From: Trinickia symbiotica
Lineage (GTDB): Bacteria; Pseudomonadota; Gammaproteobacteria; Burkholderiales; Burkholderiaceae
Length of the DNA: 64,000 nt
Direction of reading: 5' to 3'
Assembly: GCF_002934455.1 (NCBI RefSeq)
Contig: NZ_PTIR01000001.1
Location: 62,001-126,000, forward strand
Position numbers and translations under genes: made by a program. The stretch's first letter is position 1. Each line of letters opens with the position of its first letter. The notes beneath the pieces are model-generated. The model did no database searches and was not told the DNA's origin. It saw only the letters and a program-made list of their open reading frames with translations. Shown here piece by piece: positions 43,409-51,617 of the stretch.

Positions 43409-44077
43409 TCACAGGCCGAGCAGCGACGCGAGTTCCGGAATGCCCTTGACCTCGTTGACCTGGTAGTACGGATTGAGCGGCTCATGGCCACGGTTGACGA
43501 AAGCCTTGTGCTTGATGCCCATGTCGTAGGCGGTCATCAGGTCGTAGCGGAAGCTCGACGAGACATGCAGCACGTCTTCCGGATTGCAGTCGAGCTGCGA
43601 GAACATGTATTCGAACGCCTTTTGCAGAGGCTTGTACGCTTGCGCCTGCTGCGCGGTGTAGACCTTGTGGAACGGCGCGCCGAGCTTGTCGACATTGCTC
43701 TGAATCTGATCGTTCGACGCGTTCGACAGGATGACAAGCTTGTACTTCTTCGCAAGGCGCGAGAGCCCGTCCGGCACGTCAGGATGCGGGCCCCACGTCG
43801 GCACGGCTTCATAGATTCTCTCGGCGGTCGCGAGGTCGAACGGCACACCCGTGCGCTCACAGGTGCGGCGAACCGAGTTCACGACCACGTCGCGATACGG
43901 TTTCCATGCGCCGAGCACTTCATCGAGCCGGTAGCCGCGGAAGAACTCGACGAATTCGTCCATTTTCGCGTGGTCCAGCTTGTCGCCGTAAAGCTGACGC
44001 GCCGTCTGGGCCATCTGAAAGTTCGTCAGCGTGCCATAGCAGTCGAATGTGATGTACTTCGGCTCGAAATCGATCAT
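43409..44077 (-). CDS. HAD-superfamily hydrolase, haloacid dehalogenase type II
   Basis: The 222-residue enzyme has HAD motif I with the nucleophile in ITFDCYGTLTNF, motif II VILSNASN, the conserved lysine in AYKPLQKAFEYM, and motif III in SSSFRYDLMTAYDMG. This is the L-2-haloacid dehalogenase subgroup, but many members are phosphatases or housekeeping hydrolases. AGGA lies eight bases before the ATG at 44077. A box resembling the PuuR site lies 69-85 bases upstream (44146-44162), so it appears co-regulated with the ALDH gene; its substrate in that pathway is unknown. Confidence 0.85.
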   Translation of the reverse strand: MIDFEPKYITFDCYGTLTNFQMAQTARQLYGDKLDHAKMDEFVEFFRGYRLDEVLGAWKPYRDVVVNSVRRTCERTGVPFDLATAERIYEAVPTWGPHPDVPDGLSRLAKKYKLVILSNASNDQIQSNVDKLGAPFHKVYTAQQAQAYKPLQKAFEYMFSQLDCNPEDVLHVSSSFRYDLMTAYDMGIKHKAFVNRGHEPLNPYYQVNEVKGIPELASLLGL

Positions 44078-44099
44078 GGTCAAATTCCTGTCGTCGTGC

Positions 44100-44116
44100 G
44101 AACCCGCTGCGGGTTC
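44100..44116. repeat. 17-bp palindrome in the HAD 5' region
   Basis: GAACCCGC-T-GCGGGTTC, 23 bases before the HAD start. It may be an operator half-buried in the leader. The single-base centre makes it a poor hairpin. Confidence 0.5.
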
Positions 44117-44145
44117 AAGTTGGCCTTCATCTTTCTGATGCGCCG

Positions 44146-44162
44146 CTCATTGCAGTGAACGC
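44146..44162 (-). promoter_or_regulatory. PuuR-like box D, before the HAD gene
   Basis: On the minus strand this reads GCGTTCACTGCAATGAG. Its GCGTTCACT..AATG core recurs before the ALDH gene (45834-45850) and the regulator gene (46955-46971). It lies 69-85 bases upstream of the HAD start, in promoter position. Confidence 0.5.
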
Positions 44163-44204
44163 CGCGCGCGGTGCATCAGGCTGCCTCTCTCCGCGTCGGC
44201 GCGA

Positions 44205-45698
44205 TTACATCGCGTCGAAGTCGATCAGCACGCTCTTGTGACGCATGCTGGCTTCCAGCGCCTGCCGCCCGAGATCCTTGCCGATACCCGACTGCTTGAA
44301 TCCGCCGGTCGGAATGATCATGTCGCCGCTGCGGCCGTAACGGTTGATCCAGATCGTGCCCGCCGCGATACGGCGCATCGCGCGCAGTGCCTGACCGATA
44401 TCGCTCGTATGGACGCCCGCGCACAGGCCGTACGTCGGGTGGCCGGCGAGCGCGATCCCCTCCTCCTCGTCCTCGAACGTCTGCACCGTCAGCACCGGGC
44501 CGAACAACTCCTCGCGCACCGCGGGCGTGGCTTCAGTCACGTTGGCAAGCAGCGTCGGCCGATGGAAACAGCCGTCGCCCGTATCCTCGAAATAACCACC
44601 GCCGAAGATCACTTCGGCGCCGCTCGCGCGGCTTTCTTCGATCAGCGAATCGATCCGCTTGGCCTGGCCGCGGCTGATGAGGGGCGAGTAGCGCGTCGTG
44701 CTATGCCACAGGGGCCCGGGCGCAATCGGTGTCAGCAAACGCTGCACCGCGTCGAGCAATGGCTCGGCGATGCGCTTGTGCACGATCAACCGCGTACCGG
44801 CGACACAGACCTGGCCGCCGTTGGTCGTGAAGCCGCGAGCAATACAACGCGCCGTGTGCTCTAGGTTCGTCAGACGTTCGAACACCAGTTGCGGGCTTTT
44901 ACCGCCGAGCTCCAGCGTGACCGGCTTCGTTCCATGCAGCGCGGCGTCGCTCATGATCGCGGCGCCGGTACGCGTCGAACCGGTGAAGCTGACTTTGGAA
45001 ACGTCGGGGTGGCGCGTGATCGCCGCTCCCGTCGTCGCGCCGTGGCCGTTCACGACGTTGAAGATGCCGGGCGGCATGCCGGCTTCGATCGCGAGCTCCG
45101 CCAGGCGCAGCGTGGAGAATGGCGTCATTTCCGACGGCTTCAGCACGACCGCGTTGCCGGCCGCGAGTGCGGGCCCGCATTTCCACGAGCACGTCGACAG
45201 CGGGAAATTCCACGGCGCAATCGCGCCGATGACACCGTAAGGCTCGGCCGTCACGAAGCCCAGACTGTCGCGACGCGTCGCCGCGACGTCGCCGCCGAGC
45301 TTGTCGGCAAGCTCGGCGAAGAAGCGGATCGCATCCGCCGTGAACGGCACGTCGAATGAGTACGCTTCGGCCACCGGGCGCGTCGAGCTCACCGTCTCGA
45401 GCTGGGCGAGACTCACCTTGTTCCGTTCGATCAGTTCGGCCCAGCGCGTGAGCACCCTTGCGCGCTCGCGCGGCGACTGCGTCGCCCAGCTGCTCGTCTT
45501 CCACGCATGCAGCGCGTTGCTCACCGCATAATCGACCGTGGAGGCGGAAGCATCGGGAACGTAGCCGAGCAATTGACCATCGGATGGACGGTAGACGGCG
45601 ATCTGCGGCTCATTGGTCGAGTGGTACGCACCGCCAATGAAGTGTCCCTGCGGCAATGGGACGGTAGACGGATCGAAATCGAGTGACGGTGTGGACAT
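44205..45698 (-). CDS. NAD(P)-dependent aldehyde dehydrogenase, PuuC/aminoaldehyde type
   Basis: The 497-residue ALDH has the oxyanion Asn in APWNFPLS (161-168), the cofactor lysine in VVLKPSEMTP, the general base Glu263 in LELGGKSPQ, and catalytic Cys298 in NGGQVCVAGTR, with an intact C-terminal GGFKQSGIGKDLG. Motifs fit enzymes that oxidise aminoaldehydes or betaine aldehyde. With the PuuB-like oxidase it would convert the aldehyde product to an omega-amino acid. A PuuR-like box overlapping a TATAAT lies 136-152 bases upstream. It precedes the HAD gene on the same strand. Confidence 0.9.
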   Translation of the reverse strand: MSTPSLDFDPSTVPLPQGHFIGGAYHSTNEPQIAVYRPSDGQLLGYVPDASASTVDYAVSNALHAWKTSSWATQSPRERARVLTRWAELIERNKVSLAQLETVSSTRPVAEAYSFDVPFTADAIRFFAELADKLGGDVAATRRDSLGFVTAEPYGVIGAIAPWNFPLSTCSWKCGPALAAGNAVVLKPSEMTPFSTLRLAELAIEAGMPPGIFNVVNGHGATTGAAITRHPDVSKVSFTGSTRTGAAIMSDAALHGTKPVTLELGGKSPQLVFERLTNLEHTARCIARGFTTNGGQVCVAGTRLIVHKRIAEPLLDAVQRLLTPIAPGPLWHSTTRYSPLISRGQAKRIDSLIEESRASGAEVIFGGGYFEDTGDGCFHRPTLLANVTEATPAVREELFGPVLTVQTFEDEEEGIALAGHPTYGLCAGVHTSDIGQALRAMRRIAAGTIWINRYGRSGDMIIPTGGFKQSGIGKDLGRQALEASMRHKSVLIDFDAM

Positions 45699-46183
45699 GC
45701 TTAGCCTATGCGTAACTTCGAAGCATGTAGTGAGATGCCGACATCGCCTGTCTCCTCCGGCACATCACCACCAGTTGTTGTTGCGCCTGCTCATCGCGCT
45801 GCTACTCCCGCAATGAACGAGCACCGAGCGGATTTCATTATAGTGAACGCGAAATGAATTCCTAGTGGTCAAAAATAAATCTTCGAAAAAACTTGTGGTG
45901 CGGCGCGCAAGAGATCCGTTCATCCCGGTCGGCAAGCGATCATGTGAAGTGTTCGACACGCAGCATTGGCGCCGCACGCGCTGATTTGAACGGGGGCGCT
46001 GCAATGCAGCGGAGTTCAATGGTGCGGGAGGTTCAGACTGTGGCTGAAGGAGGAGTCCGCGACTGCACCGGATGAACAAAGATGCAGCGCGGACGCGCTG
46101 GAATGAACGACTACGCTGAACGATCGCGCGTCATCGAAGGGATGAAAGTAACAACGCGGAACGGATCCGGTGAGTACGACGGA
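45699..46183. other. regulatory region between the ALDH and PuuR-like genes
   Basis: These 485 bp are AT-rich around 45830-45900. They hold box A (45834-45850), whose minus-strand sequence includes a perfect TATAAT. The rest (45900-46183) has no frame I trust. The regulator gene ends at 46184 and the ALDH gene starts leftward at 45698, so this is the ALDH promoter region plus the 3' region of the regulator. Confidence 0.45.
45834..45850 (-). promoter_or_regulatory. PuuR-like box A over the ALDH -10 element
   Basis: The minus strand reads GCGTTCACTATAATGAA. TTCACTATAATGAA is a near-perfect 14-bp dyad with one mismatched pair, and it contains TATAAT, so bound repressor would block the promoter. 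ATTTC/GAAAT arms extend the symmetry. As I recall, the E. coli PuuR site contains ATATAATGAACA, close to this box. Confidence 0.6.
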
Positions 46184-46798
46184 TCAGAGATGAACGACCG
46201 GCGGCTGCGTGTTCATGATCCACAGCAGGCGCGCCGTCTTGCCGCTTTCGTTGCGCACGCTGTGCGGGACCGTGCTCTTGAACTGGAAACTGTCACCGGT
46301 CCGCAACTCGGCGCGGCGATCGCCGACGTTGAGCACCACCGTGCCTTCGAGCACCAGGCCGGCTTTTTCGCCCACACCGATGAGGACCTCTTCGGAGCCC
46401 GCGCCCGGCGGCAGCAAGATGATCATCATCTTCAGATCATGCTCGCCGTGCGGCGACAGCAGTTCTTTCTGCATGCCGTTCTTGCCGACCTCGAAGATAG
46501 GCCGCTCGGCCGCCTTGCGCACGAAGTCGCCTGTGACGGGATCCGATATGGCGTCATCCGCCTCGAGCAGCGTCGCAAGAGGCACGGCCAGCGCCTGCCG
46601 CAGCCGCTCGAGAATGCGCACCGACGGATTCGCCTTGTTGCGCTCGACCTGGCTCACGGTACCGACCGACACGCCGGCACGCATCGCGAGCTCATTGACC
46701 GACAGTCCCTGAGCGACGCGCAGCGCCCGCAGGCGGGCGCCGACGTCGGCGTGGCTCGGTTCGGCCGCGCGCTTCTTGCTGAGCTGTGTTCGCTGCAT
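46184..46798 (-). CDS. XRE-cupin regulator, PuuR family
   Basis: The 204-residue protein combines an N-terminal helix-turn-helix (LRALRVAQGLSVNELAMRAGVSVGTVSQVERNKANPSVRILERL) with a C-terminal cupin sensor (LLPPGAGSEEVLIGVGEKAGLVLEGTVVLNVGDRR, later SFQFKSTVPHSVRNES). This is the structure of PuuR, the putrescine-responsive repressor, and its relatives. The start MQRTQLSKK at 46798 has a GGGA site; a frame to 46939 adds a poor N-terminus. Boxes B and C lie 137-173 bases upstream, which suggests autoregulation, and boxes A and D mark likely targets. The ligand would be an amine or amino acid. Confidence 0.85.
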   Translation of the reverse strand: MQRTQLSKKRAAEPSHADVGARLRALRVAQGLSVNELAMRAGVSVGTVSQVERNKANPSVRILERLRQALAVPLATLLEADDAISDPVTGDFVRKAAERPIFEVGKNGMQKELLSPHGEHDLKMMIILLPPGAGSEEVLIGVGEKAGLVLEGTVVLNVGDRRAELRTGDSFQFKSTVPHSVRNESGKTARLLWIMNTQPPVVHL

Positions 46799-46934
46799 AT
46801 GATCCCTGTTCAAAACGACGCGGATGGTCCCGACCTCCGCTTCCACGCACATCTGATCGCTTGCATGCCGGCGCTCGTCCAGCGCGAAGCGACGTTTTGG
46901 CTGCCGCCGGTACGACGAACGCTCGACGATCTTG

Positions 46935-46948
46935 CTCATTATATTGAA
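46935..46948 (-). promoter_or_regulatory. PuuR-like box B
   Basis: The minus strand reads TTCAATATAATGAG, with an exact CATTAT/ATAATG inverted repeat at 46937-46953. With the next bases it reads AATATAATGAGCA, which differs by one base from the AATATAATGAACA I recall for E. coli PuuR. Confidence 0.6.
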
Positions 46949-46954
46949 TAATGC

Positions 46955-46971
46955 GACATTGTAGTGAACGC
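46955..46971 (-). promoter_or_regulatory. PuuR-like box C
   Basis: The minus strand reads GCGTTCACTACAATGTC and shares GCGTTCACT..AATG with boxes A and D. It lies exactly 20 bp from box B, about two helical turns, so two repressor molecules could bind the same face. Confidence 0.55.
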
Positions 46972-47102
46972 CGACCTTTGCGGCCTTCTGCCGACCGGTC
47001 GGTCTCGAGACAAACAGATCGTCCTATCAACCGCCCGGCGACAATCGAACAGTGGAACGCGTCGCACGGCCCAGGGCGATCGGCCGCCAACAGGAGCGCT
47101 CA

Positions 47103-47987
47103 GTGTCCGAACCACTCGTCAAGCAGACCCCGACCTATCGAGCCTTTACGTCCGACGACATTGCCGCCGCCCATGCGCTGTCGCTTGCCGTGCGGTGGCC
47201 GCATCGCGCGGAAGACTGGCGCTTCATGTTCGATGCCGGTGCCGGCTTCGTCGCGGAAGACGACGGCGCCGTGATCGGCACGGCCCTCTACTGGAAGTTC
47301 GGCGTCGACCGCGGCACGCTCGGGCTCGTGATCGTATCGCCCGAACAACAGGGGCGGGGAATCGGCCGCAAGCTGATGGAGCTGGTGCTCGAAGCGCTCG
47401 GCAACCGTATCACGTTCCTGCATGCGACAGCCGCCGGCAAGCCGCTCTACGAGAAGCTCGGCTTCAGCGAGTGCGGCACGCTCGCTCAGTATCAAGGCGC
47501 GATCGGCAACGTGCAGCCGGTCATGCCGCCAGTTGGAGATCGACTGCGCCCGCTGACAAGTGACGACGTGCCGAAGGTCATCGAAATGGCATCGCATGCG
47601 AGCGGGCTCGATCGCAGCGCGACGATCCCCGCGCTGCTCGATGTCGCGCAGGGCGTCGTGCTCGAACGCGACGGCGAGCTGGTGGGCTTTTCGCTGTTCC
47701 GCCGTTTCGGTCGCGGTTATGTAATCGGCCCTGTCGCAGCGACGCCTTCGCCCGACGATCAGCGCGCGAAGTCGCTGATCGCGCATTGGCTCGCGAAACA
47801 CGCCGGCGAGTTCGTGCGTATCGACGTGCCGGGCGGCACCGGCCTCAACGACTGGCTGATCGCGCTTGGCATGGCGCGCATCGACTCGGTCGTGAAGATG
47901 GTGCGCAATGCACCTGCCGATGCGCACAGCGATCAGCACGATACGCCGTATCGCGCGTTCGGCATCATCAATCAGGCCATGGCATAG
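47103..47987 (+). CDS. tandem GNAT-domain acetyltransferase
   Basis: The 294-residue protein starts at a GTG (47103) with AGGAG seven bases before it. Its N-terminal half is a complete GNAT domain: FTSDDIAAAHALS, LGLVIVSPEQQGRGIGRKLMELVLEAL with the acetyl-CoA loop QGRGIGR, and KPLYEKLGFSECG. The second half repeats the fold more weakly (RPLTSDDVPKVIEMA, YVIGPVAATPSPDDQRAKSLIAHWL). It heads a six-gene operon that includes an AstE/AspA-type deacylase and a succinate-semialdehyde dehydrogenase. One reading is that it N-acetylates an amine substrate later deacylated; this is inference. Two PuuR-like boxes lie 130-170 bases upstream. Confidence 0.85.
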   Translation: MSEPLVKQTPTYRAFTSDDIAAAHALSLAVRWPHRAEDWRFMFDAGAGFVAEDDGAVIGTALYWKFGVDRGTLGLVIVSPEQQGRGIGRKLMELVLEALGNRITFLHATAAGKPLYEKLGFSECGTLAQYQGAIGNVQPVMPPVGDRLRPLTSDDVPKVIEMASHASGLDRSATIPALLDVAQGVVLERDGELVGFSLFRRFGRGYVIGPVAATPSPDDQRAKSLIAHWLAKHAGEFVRIDVPGGTGLNDWLIALGMARIDSVVKMVRNAPADAHSDQHDTPYRAFGIINQAMA

Positions 47988-48009
47988 CGACGTGAGCGAT
48001 ATTAGGGAT

Positions 48010-48933
48010 ATGACTGTGCTCTACAAGGCCGACCCCGTGCGCGGCGCGATCTGGGCGGAGCGCTTCGCGCAGCTCGCGCCGGATACGCCGTTTCGCGTCT
48101 GGCCCGACATCGGAGACCCCGCCGCCGTTCGCTATCTGATCGCCTGGCAACCGGACGATCTGGCAATCACGCTACCCAATCTCGAGGTCGTTTTCTCGGT
48201 GGGAGCCGGCGTCGATCAGCTCGATCTCGCGCGCATTCCCGCGCATCTGCCGGTCGTGCGCATGATCGAGCCGGGCATCGTGGAAGGCATGGTCGAGTAC
48301 GTGACCGAGGCGGTGCTGGCCATCCATCGAGACCTCTTCGACTACGCACTGCAGCAGCAGGCGCGCGTGTGGAAACCCATGCCGCTGCGGCCGGCCGCAG
48401 CGCGGCGCGTCGGCGTGCTGGGGCTCGGCATGCTTGGCACCGCGGTGCCCGAGCGGCTGCGTCTTTTCGGGTTCGCGTGCGCAGGGTGGAGCCGCTCGCC
48501 GCGCGCTATCCCGGGCGTCGAATGCTTCGCGGGTGAAGGCGCGCTCGATGCGTTTCTCGCGCGCACCGATGTGCTGATCTGCCTGCTCCCGCTCACCGAC
48601 GCGACGCGCGGCCTGCTCGATCGACGTATTTTCGCTATGCTGCCGAGAGGCGCATCGCTCGTGCATGTAGGCCGCGGACCGCAACTGGTCACGGCGGATC
48701 TGCTCGATGCGCTGAACCGCGGCCAGATTCACAGCGCAGTGATCGACGTGACCGACCCCGAGCCTTTGCCGGCCGATCATCCGCTCTGGGGCCAGCCGCG
48801 CGTGCGGATCACACCGCACATCGCGAGCGCTACGCGCGCCGATACGGCTGTCGATGTCGTACTGGAGAATTTGCGCCGTCATCGGGCAGGCGAGCCGATG
48901 ATCGGCGAGATCGACCGGGCGCGCGGATACTGA
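48010..48933 (+). CDS. D-2-hydroxyacid dehydrogenase (glyoxylate/hydroxypyruvate reductase A type)
   Basis: The 307-residue protein starts MTVLYKADPVRG and has the NAD(P)-binding core VGVLGLGMLGTAV, followed by CAGWSRSPRAIPGV. The catalytic Arg lies in VHVGRGPQLV, the Glu in DVTDPEPLP, and the His in ITPHIASATR. Motifs, size and the SVGAGVDQL segment match GhrA-like reductases that reduce glyoxylate or hydroxypyruvate with NADPH. It starts 22 bp after the GNAT gene; an in-frame GTG at 47992 is an alternative. Its neighbour, a tartrate-type dehydrogenase, may supply its hydroxy-keto acid. Confidence 0.88.
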   Translation: MTVLYKADPVRGAIWAERFAQLAPDTPFRVWPDIGDPAAVRYLIAWQPDDLAITLPNLEVVFSVGAGVDQLDLARIPAHLPVVRMIEPGIVEGMVEYVTEAVLAIHRDLFDYALQQQARVWKPMPLRPAAARRVGVLGLGMLGTAVPERLRLFGFACAGWSRSPRAIPGVECFAGEGALDAFLARTDVLICLLPLTDATRGLLDRRIFAMLPRGASLVHVGRGPQLVTADLLDALNRGQIHSAVIDVTDPEPLPADHPLWGQPRVRITPHIASATRADTAVDVVLENLRRHRAGEPMIGEIDRARGY

Positions 48934-49018
48934 GCCGAGCCCGGCGAGCCGAACGACGATTTTGTTCTTGCCGTGCGCAAAGCGTCGAAGCTGTGCGCAG
49001 GCCCTCAAGGAGACATGT

Positions 49019-50107
49019 ATGGCCCGGACTTACCGCATTGCCGTCATCCCCGGCGACGGCATCGGCACGGAAGTGATGCCCGAAGGGGTGCGCGTGCTCG
49101 ACGCCGCCCGCGAGCGTTTCGGCATCGGCATCGACTACCGCCATATCGAATGGGCATCGTGCGACTACTACGAGCAACACGGCCAGATGATGCCCGACGA
49201 TTGGAAGGCACAGTTGCAGGACTGCGATGCCATCCTTTTCGGCGCGGTCGGCTGGCCCGCGAAGGTCCCCGATCATATTTCCCTCTGGGGATCGCTGCTG
49301 AAATTTCGGCGCGAATTCGACCAATACGTGAACCTGCGCCCCGCACGCCTCTTCGAAGGCGTACCCAGCCCGCTCGCGAACCGCAAGCCCGGCGACATCG
49401 ACTTCATGATCGTGCGAGAGAACACCGAGGGCGAGTATTCCTCGGTAGGCGGTACAATGTTCGAGGGTACCGAGCGCGAAGTCGTGATGCAGCAGTCGAT
49501 CTTCACGCGCCACGGCACCGAGCGCGTCATGAAGTTCGCGTTCGAACTCGCACGGCGCCGCGCGAAAAAGCTCACCGTCGCGACGAAGAGCAACGGCATC
49601 TCGATCAGCATGCCATGGTGGGACGCACGCGCCGACGAGATGGCCGCGCGCTATCCCGACGTCAAGATGGACCGCCAGCACATCGACATCCTCTGCGCGC
49701 GCTTCGTGCTCAATCCGGACCGCTTCGACGTCGTCGTCGCATCGAATCTGTTCGGCGACATCCTCTCGGATCTCGGCCCCGCCTGTACCGGCACGATCGG
49801 CATCGCGCCGTCGGGCAACCTCAATCCTGACCGGCGCTTTCCGTCGCTGTTCGAGCCAGTGCACGGCTCGGCGCCCGACATCGCCGGCAAGGGCATCGCG
49901 AACCCGATCGCGATGATCTGGTCCGCGGCGATGATGCTCGATTTTCTCGGCAACGGCACGGGCGCGGAACATGACGCGCACGATGCGATCGTCGCGGCGA
50001 TCACGCACATCCTCAAGGAAGGCCCGCGCACGGGCGACCTGGGCGGCGGCGCGTCGACGAAGGATGTCGGCGCGGCGATCGCGGCGCATGTCGTGCAAGC
50101 TCGCTAA
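49019..50107 (+). CDS. tartrate/D-malate dehydrogenase-type isocitrate/isopropylmalate family enzyme
   Basis: The 362-residue enzyme is a beta-decarboxylating dehydrogenase of the TtuC/DmlA group. RIAVIPGDGIGTEVMPEGVRVLDAA, the group-specific EWASCDYYEQHGQMMPDDW, FGAVGWPAKVPDHISLWGSLL, VRENTEGEYSSVGG, KSNGISISMPWWD and NLFGDILSDL are visible. TtuC oxidises tartrate and D-malate and can decarboxylate tartronate-like acids with NAD. The ATG at 49019 has an AAGGAG site. Its product could be the hydroxypyruvate or glyoxylate reduced by the gene before it. The exact substrate is not determined by sequence. Confidence 0.9.
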   Translation: MARTYRIAVIPGDGIGTEVMPEGVRVLDAARERFGIGIDYRHIEWASCDYYEQHGQMMPDDWKAQLQDCDAILFGAVGWPAKVPDHISLWGSLLKFRREFDQYVNLRPARLFEGVPSPLANRKPGDIDFMIVRENTEGEYSSVGGTMFEGTEREVVMQQSIFTRHGTERVMKFAFELARRRAKKLTVATKSNGISISMPWWDARADEMAARYPDVKMDRQHIDILCARFVLNPDRFDVVVASNLFGDILSDLGPACTGTIGIAPSGNLNPDRRFPSLFEPVHGSAPDIAGKGIANPIAMIWSAAMMLDFLGNGTGAEHDAHDAIVAAITHILKEGPRTGDLGGGASTKDVGAAIAAHVVQAR

Positions 50108-50137
50108 CGCAGCAGGAACGCAGCAGGAGACACTCGG

Positions 50138-51616
50138 ATGAGCATCAATCTTGAAGAGCAGGCCCGCGCGCTGATCCGCGCCGACAATTTCATCGACGGC
50201 CAGTGGGTCGCCGCGGCGAGCGGGCGGCGCTTCGCCGTCACCGATCCCGCTACCGGCAAGCTAATTGCCGACGTTGCCGACAGCGGGCCGGCCGATGCAG
50301 GCGCCGCCGCGGACGCCGCGGCGAAAGCGTTGCCGGCTTGGCGCGCCAAGCTGCCGAAGGAGCGCGCCGCGGTGCTGCACCGCTGGCATGCGCTGATCGT
50401 CGAGCAACAGGACGCGCTCGGCGCGCTGATCTCACTCGAACAGGGGAAGCCGCTCGCCGAAGGCCGAGGCGAAGTGGCGTATGGCGCGTCGTACGTCGCG
50501 TGGTTCGCGGACGAAGCCACGCGCATCTACGGCGACGTGATTCCGCAGCAGCAGCGCGGCAAGCGCATGAGCGCGATCAAGGAACCCATCGGCGTCGTCG
50601 CGGCGATCACGCCGTGGAATTTCCCGCTGGCGATGATCGCGCGCAAAATCGCGCCCGCGCTCGCCGCGGGCTGCACCGTCGTCGCGAAGCCCGCGGAGGA
50701 TACGCCGCTGACCGCCATCGCGCTCGTCATGCTCGCGCATGAGGCGGGCGTGCCCGACGGCGTGCTCAACCTGATCTCGGCGTCGCGCGAGTCGGCCGCC
50801 GAGACGGTAGGCGAATGGCTCGCCGATGGCCGCGTGCGCAAGATCACGTTCACGGGCTCGACGCCGGTCGGCAAACACCTGGCGCGCGAATCCGCGGGCA
50901 CGCTGAAGAAGCTTTCGCTGGAGCTGGGCGGCAATGCGCCTTTCATCGTGTTCGACGATGCGGACCTCGATGCGGCCGTGACAGGTCTCTTGGCCGCGAA
51001 ATTCCGCAACGGCGGGCAGACCTGCGTGTGCCCTAACCGCATCTACGTGCAGCGCGGCGTCTATGAGCGCTTTTCCGCGCTGCTGAGCGCGAAAGTGGCC
51101 GAGCTGCAAGTCGGCCCCGCGAGCGATCCGGCGTCACAGATCGGCCCGATGATCAACGCTCGCGCGGTCGACAAGATCGCGCGTCACGTCGAGGATGCGG
51201 TCGCTAACGGCGCGCTCGTGCTGACGGGCGGCAAGCGCCTGACGGAACTTGGGCCGCACTACTACGCGCCGACGGTGCTGGGAAACGCGACGCCGGACAT
51301 GATGCTCTGCTGCGAGGAAACATTCGGACCTGTCGCGCCGCTCTTCCCGTTCGACACCGAGCAGGAAGCGGTGGACGCCGCGAACGATACCCCGTTCGGC
51401 CTCGCATCGTACTTCTATAGCCAGGACGTACGCCGCATCGATCGCGTATCGCGGGCGCTCGAGGCGGGCATCGTCGGCATCAACGAAGGTGCGCTCGCGT
51501 CGGAAGCGGCGCCTTTCGGCGGCGTGAAGGAATCCGGCTACGGCCGTGAAGGCTCGAAGTACGGCCTCGATGACTATCTGTCGATCAAGTATCTCTGCCA
51601 GGGAGGGCTGGAATAA
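50138..51616 (+). CDS. gabD: NAD(P)-dependent succinate-semialdehyde dehydrogenase
   Basis: The 492-residue ALDH has the GabD signature set: ALISLEQGKPLAEGRGEVAYGASYVAWFADEA, TPWNFPLAMIARKIAPALAAGCTVVAKPAEDTPLTA, ELGGNAPFIVFDDADLDAA, and the catalytic region GGQTCVCPNR with Cys296 and the second conserved cysteine. It oxidises succinate semialdehyde to succinate, the exit of GABA catabolism into the TCA cycle; glutarate semialdehyde is an alternative. It starts 30 bp after the previous gene and is one base from the next, so it is mid-operon. With the class III aminotransferase 15 kb away it would complete a GABA route. Confidence 0.88.
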   Translation: MSINLEEQARALIRADNFIDGQWVAAASGRRFAVTDPATGKLIADVADSGPADAGAAADAAAKALPAWRAKLPKERAAVLHRWHALIVEQQDALGALISLEQGKPLAEGRGEVAYGASYVAWFADEATRIYGDVIPQQQRGKRMSAIKEPIGVVAAITPWNFPLAMIARKIAPALAAGCTVVAKPAEDTPLTAIALVMLAHEAGVPDGVLNLISASRESAAETVGEWLADGRVRKITFTGSTPVGKHLARESAGTLKKLSLELGGNAPFIVFDDADLDAAVTGLLAAKFRNGGQTCVCPNRIYVQRGVYERFSALLSAKVAELQVGPASDPASQIGPMINARAVDKIARHVEDAVANGALVLTGGKRLTELGPHYYAPTVLGNATPDMMLCCEETFGPVAPLFPFDTEQEAVDAANDTPFGLASYFYSQDVRRIDRVSRALEAGIVGINEGALASEAAPFGGVKESGYGREGSKYGLDDYLSIKYLCQGGLE

Positions 51617-51617
51617 G

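Larger units (their letters stand above)
46799..47102. other. divergent region regulator / GNAT operon
   Basis: These 304 bp carry the leftward regulator promoter and the rightward promoter of the six-gene operon. Two PuuR-like boxes, 20 bp apart, sit at 46935-46948 and 46955-46971, close to the middle, so they could control both directions. Confidence 0.45.

Noticed and set aside
43409-44077. A true haloalkanoate dehalogenase for xenobiotics.
   Set aside because: The motifs fit the family, but context and the PuuR-like box point to amine metabolism; the name describes the family only.
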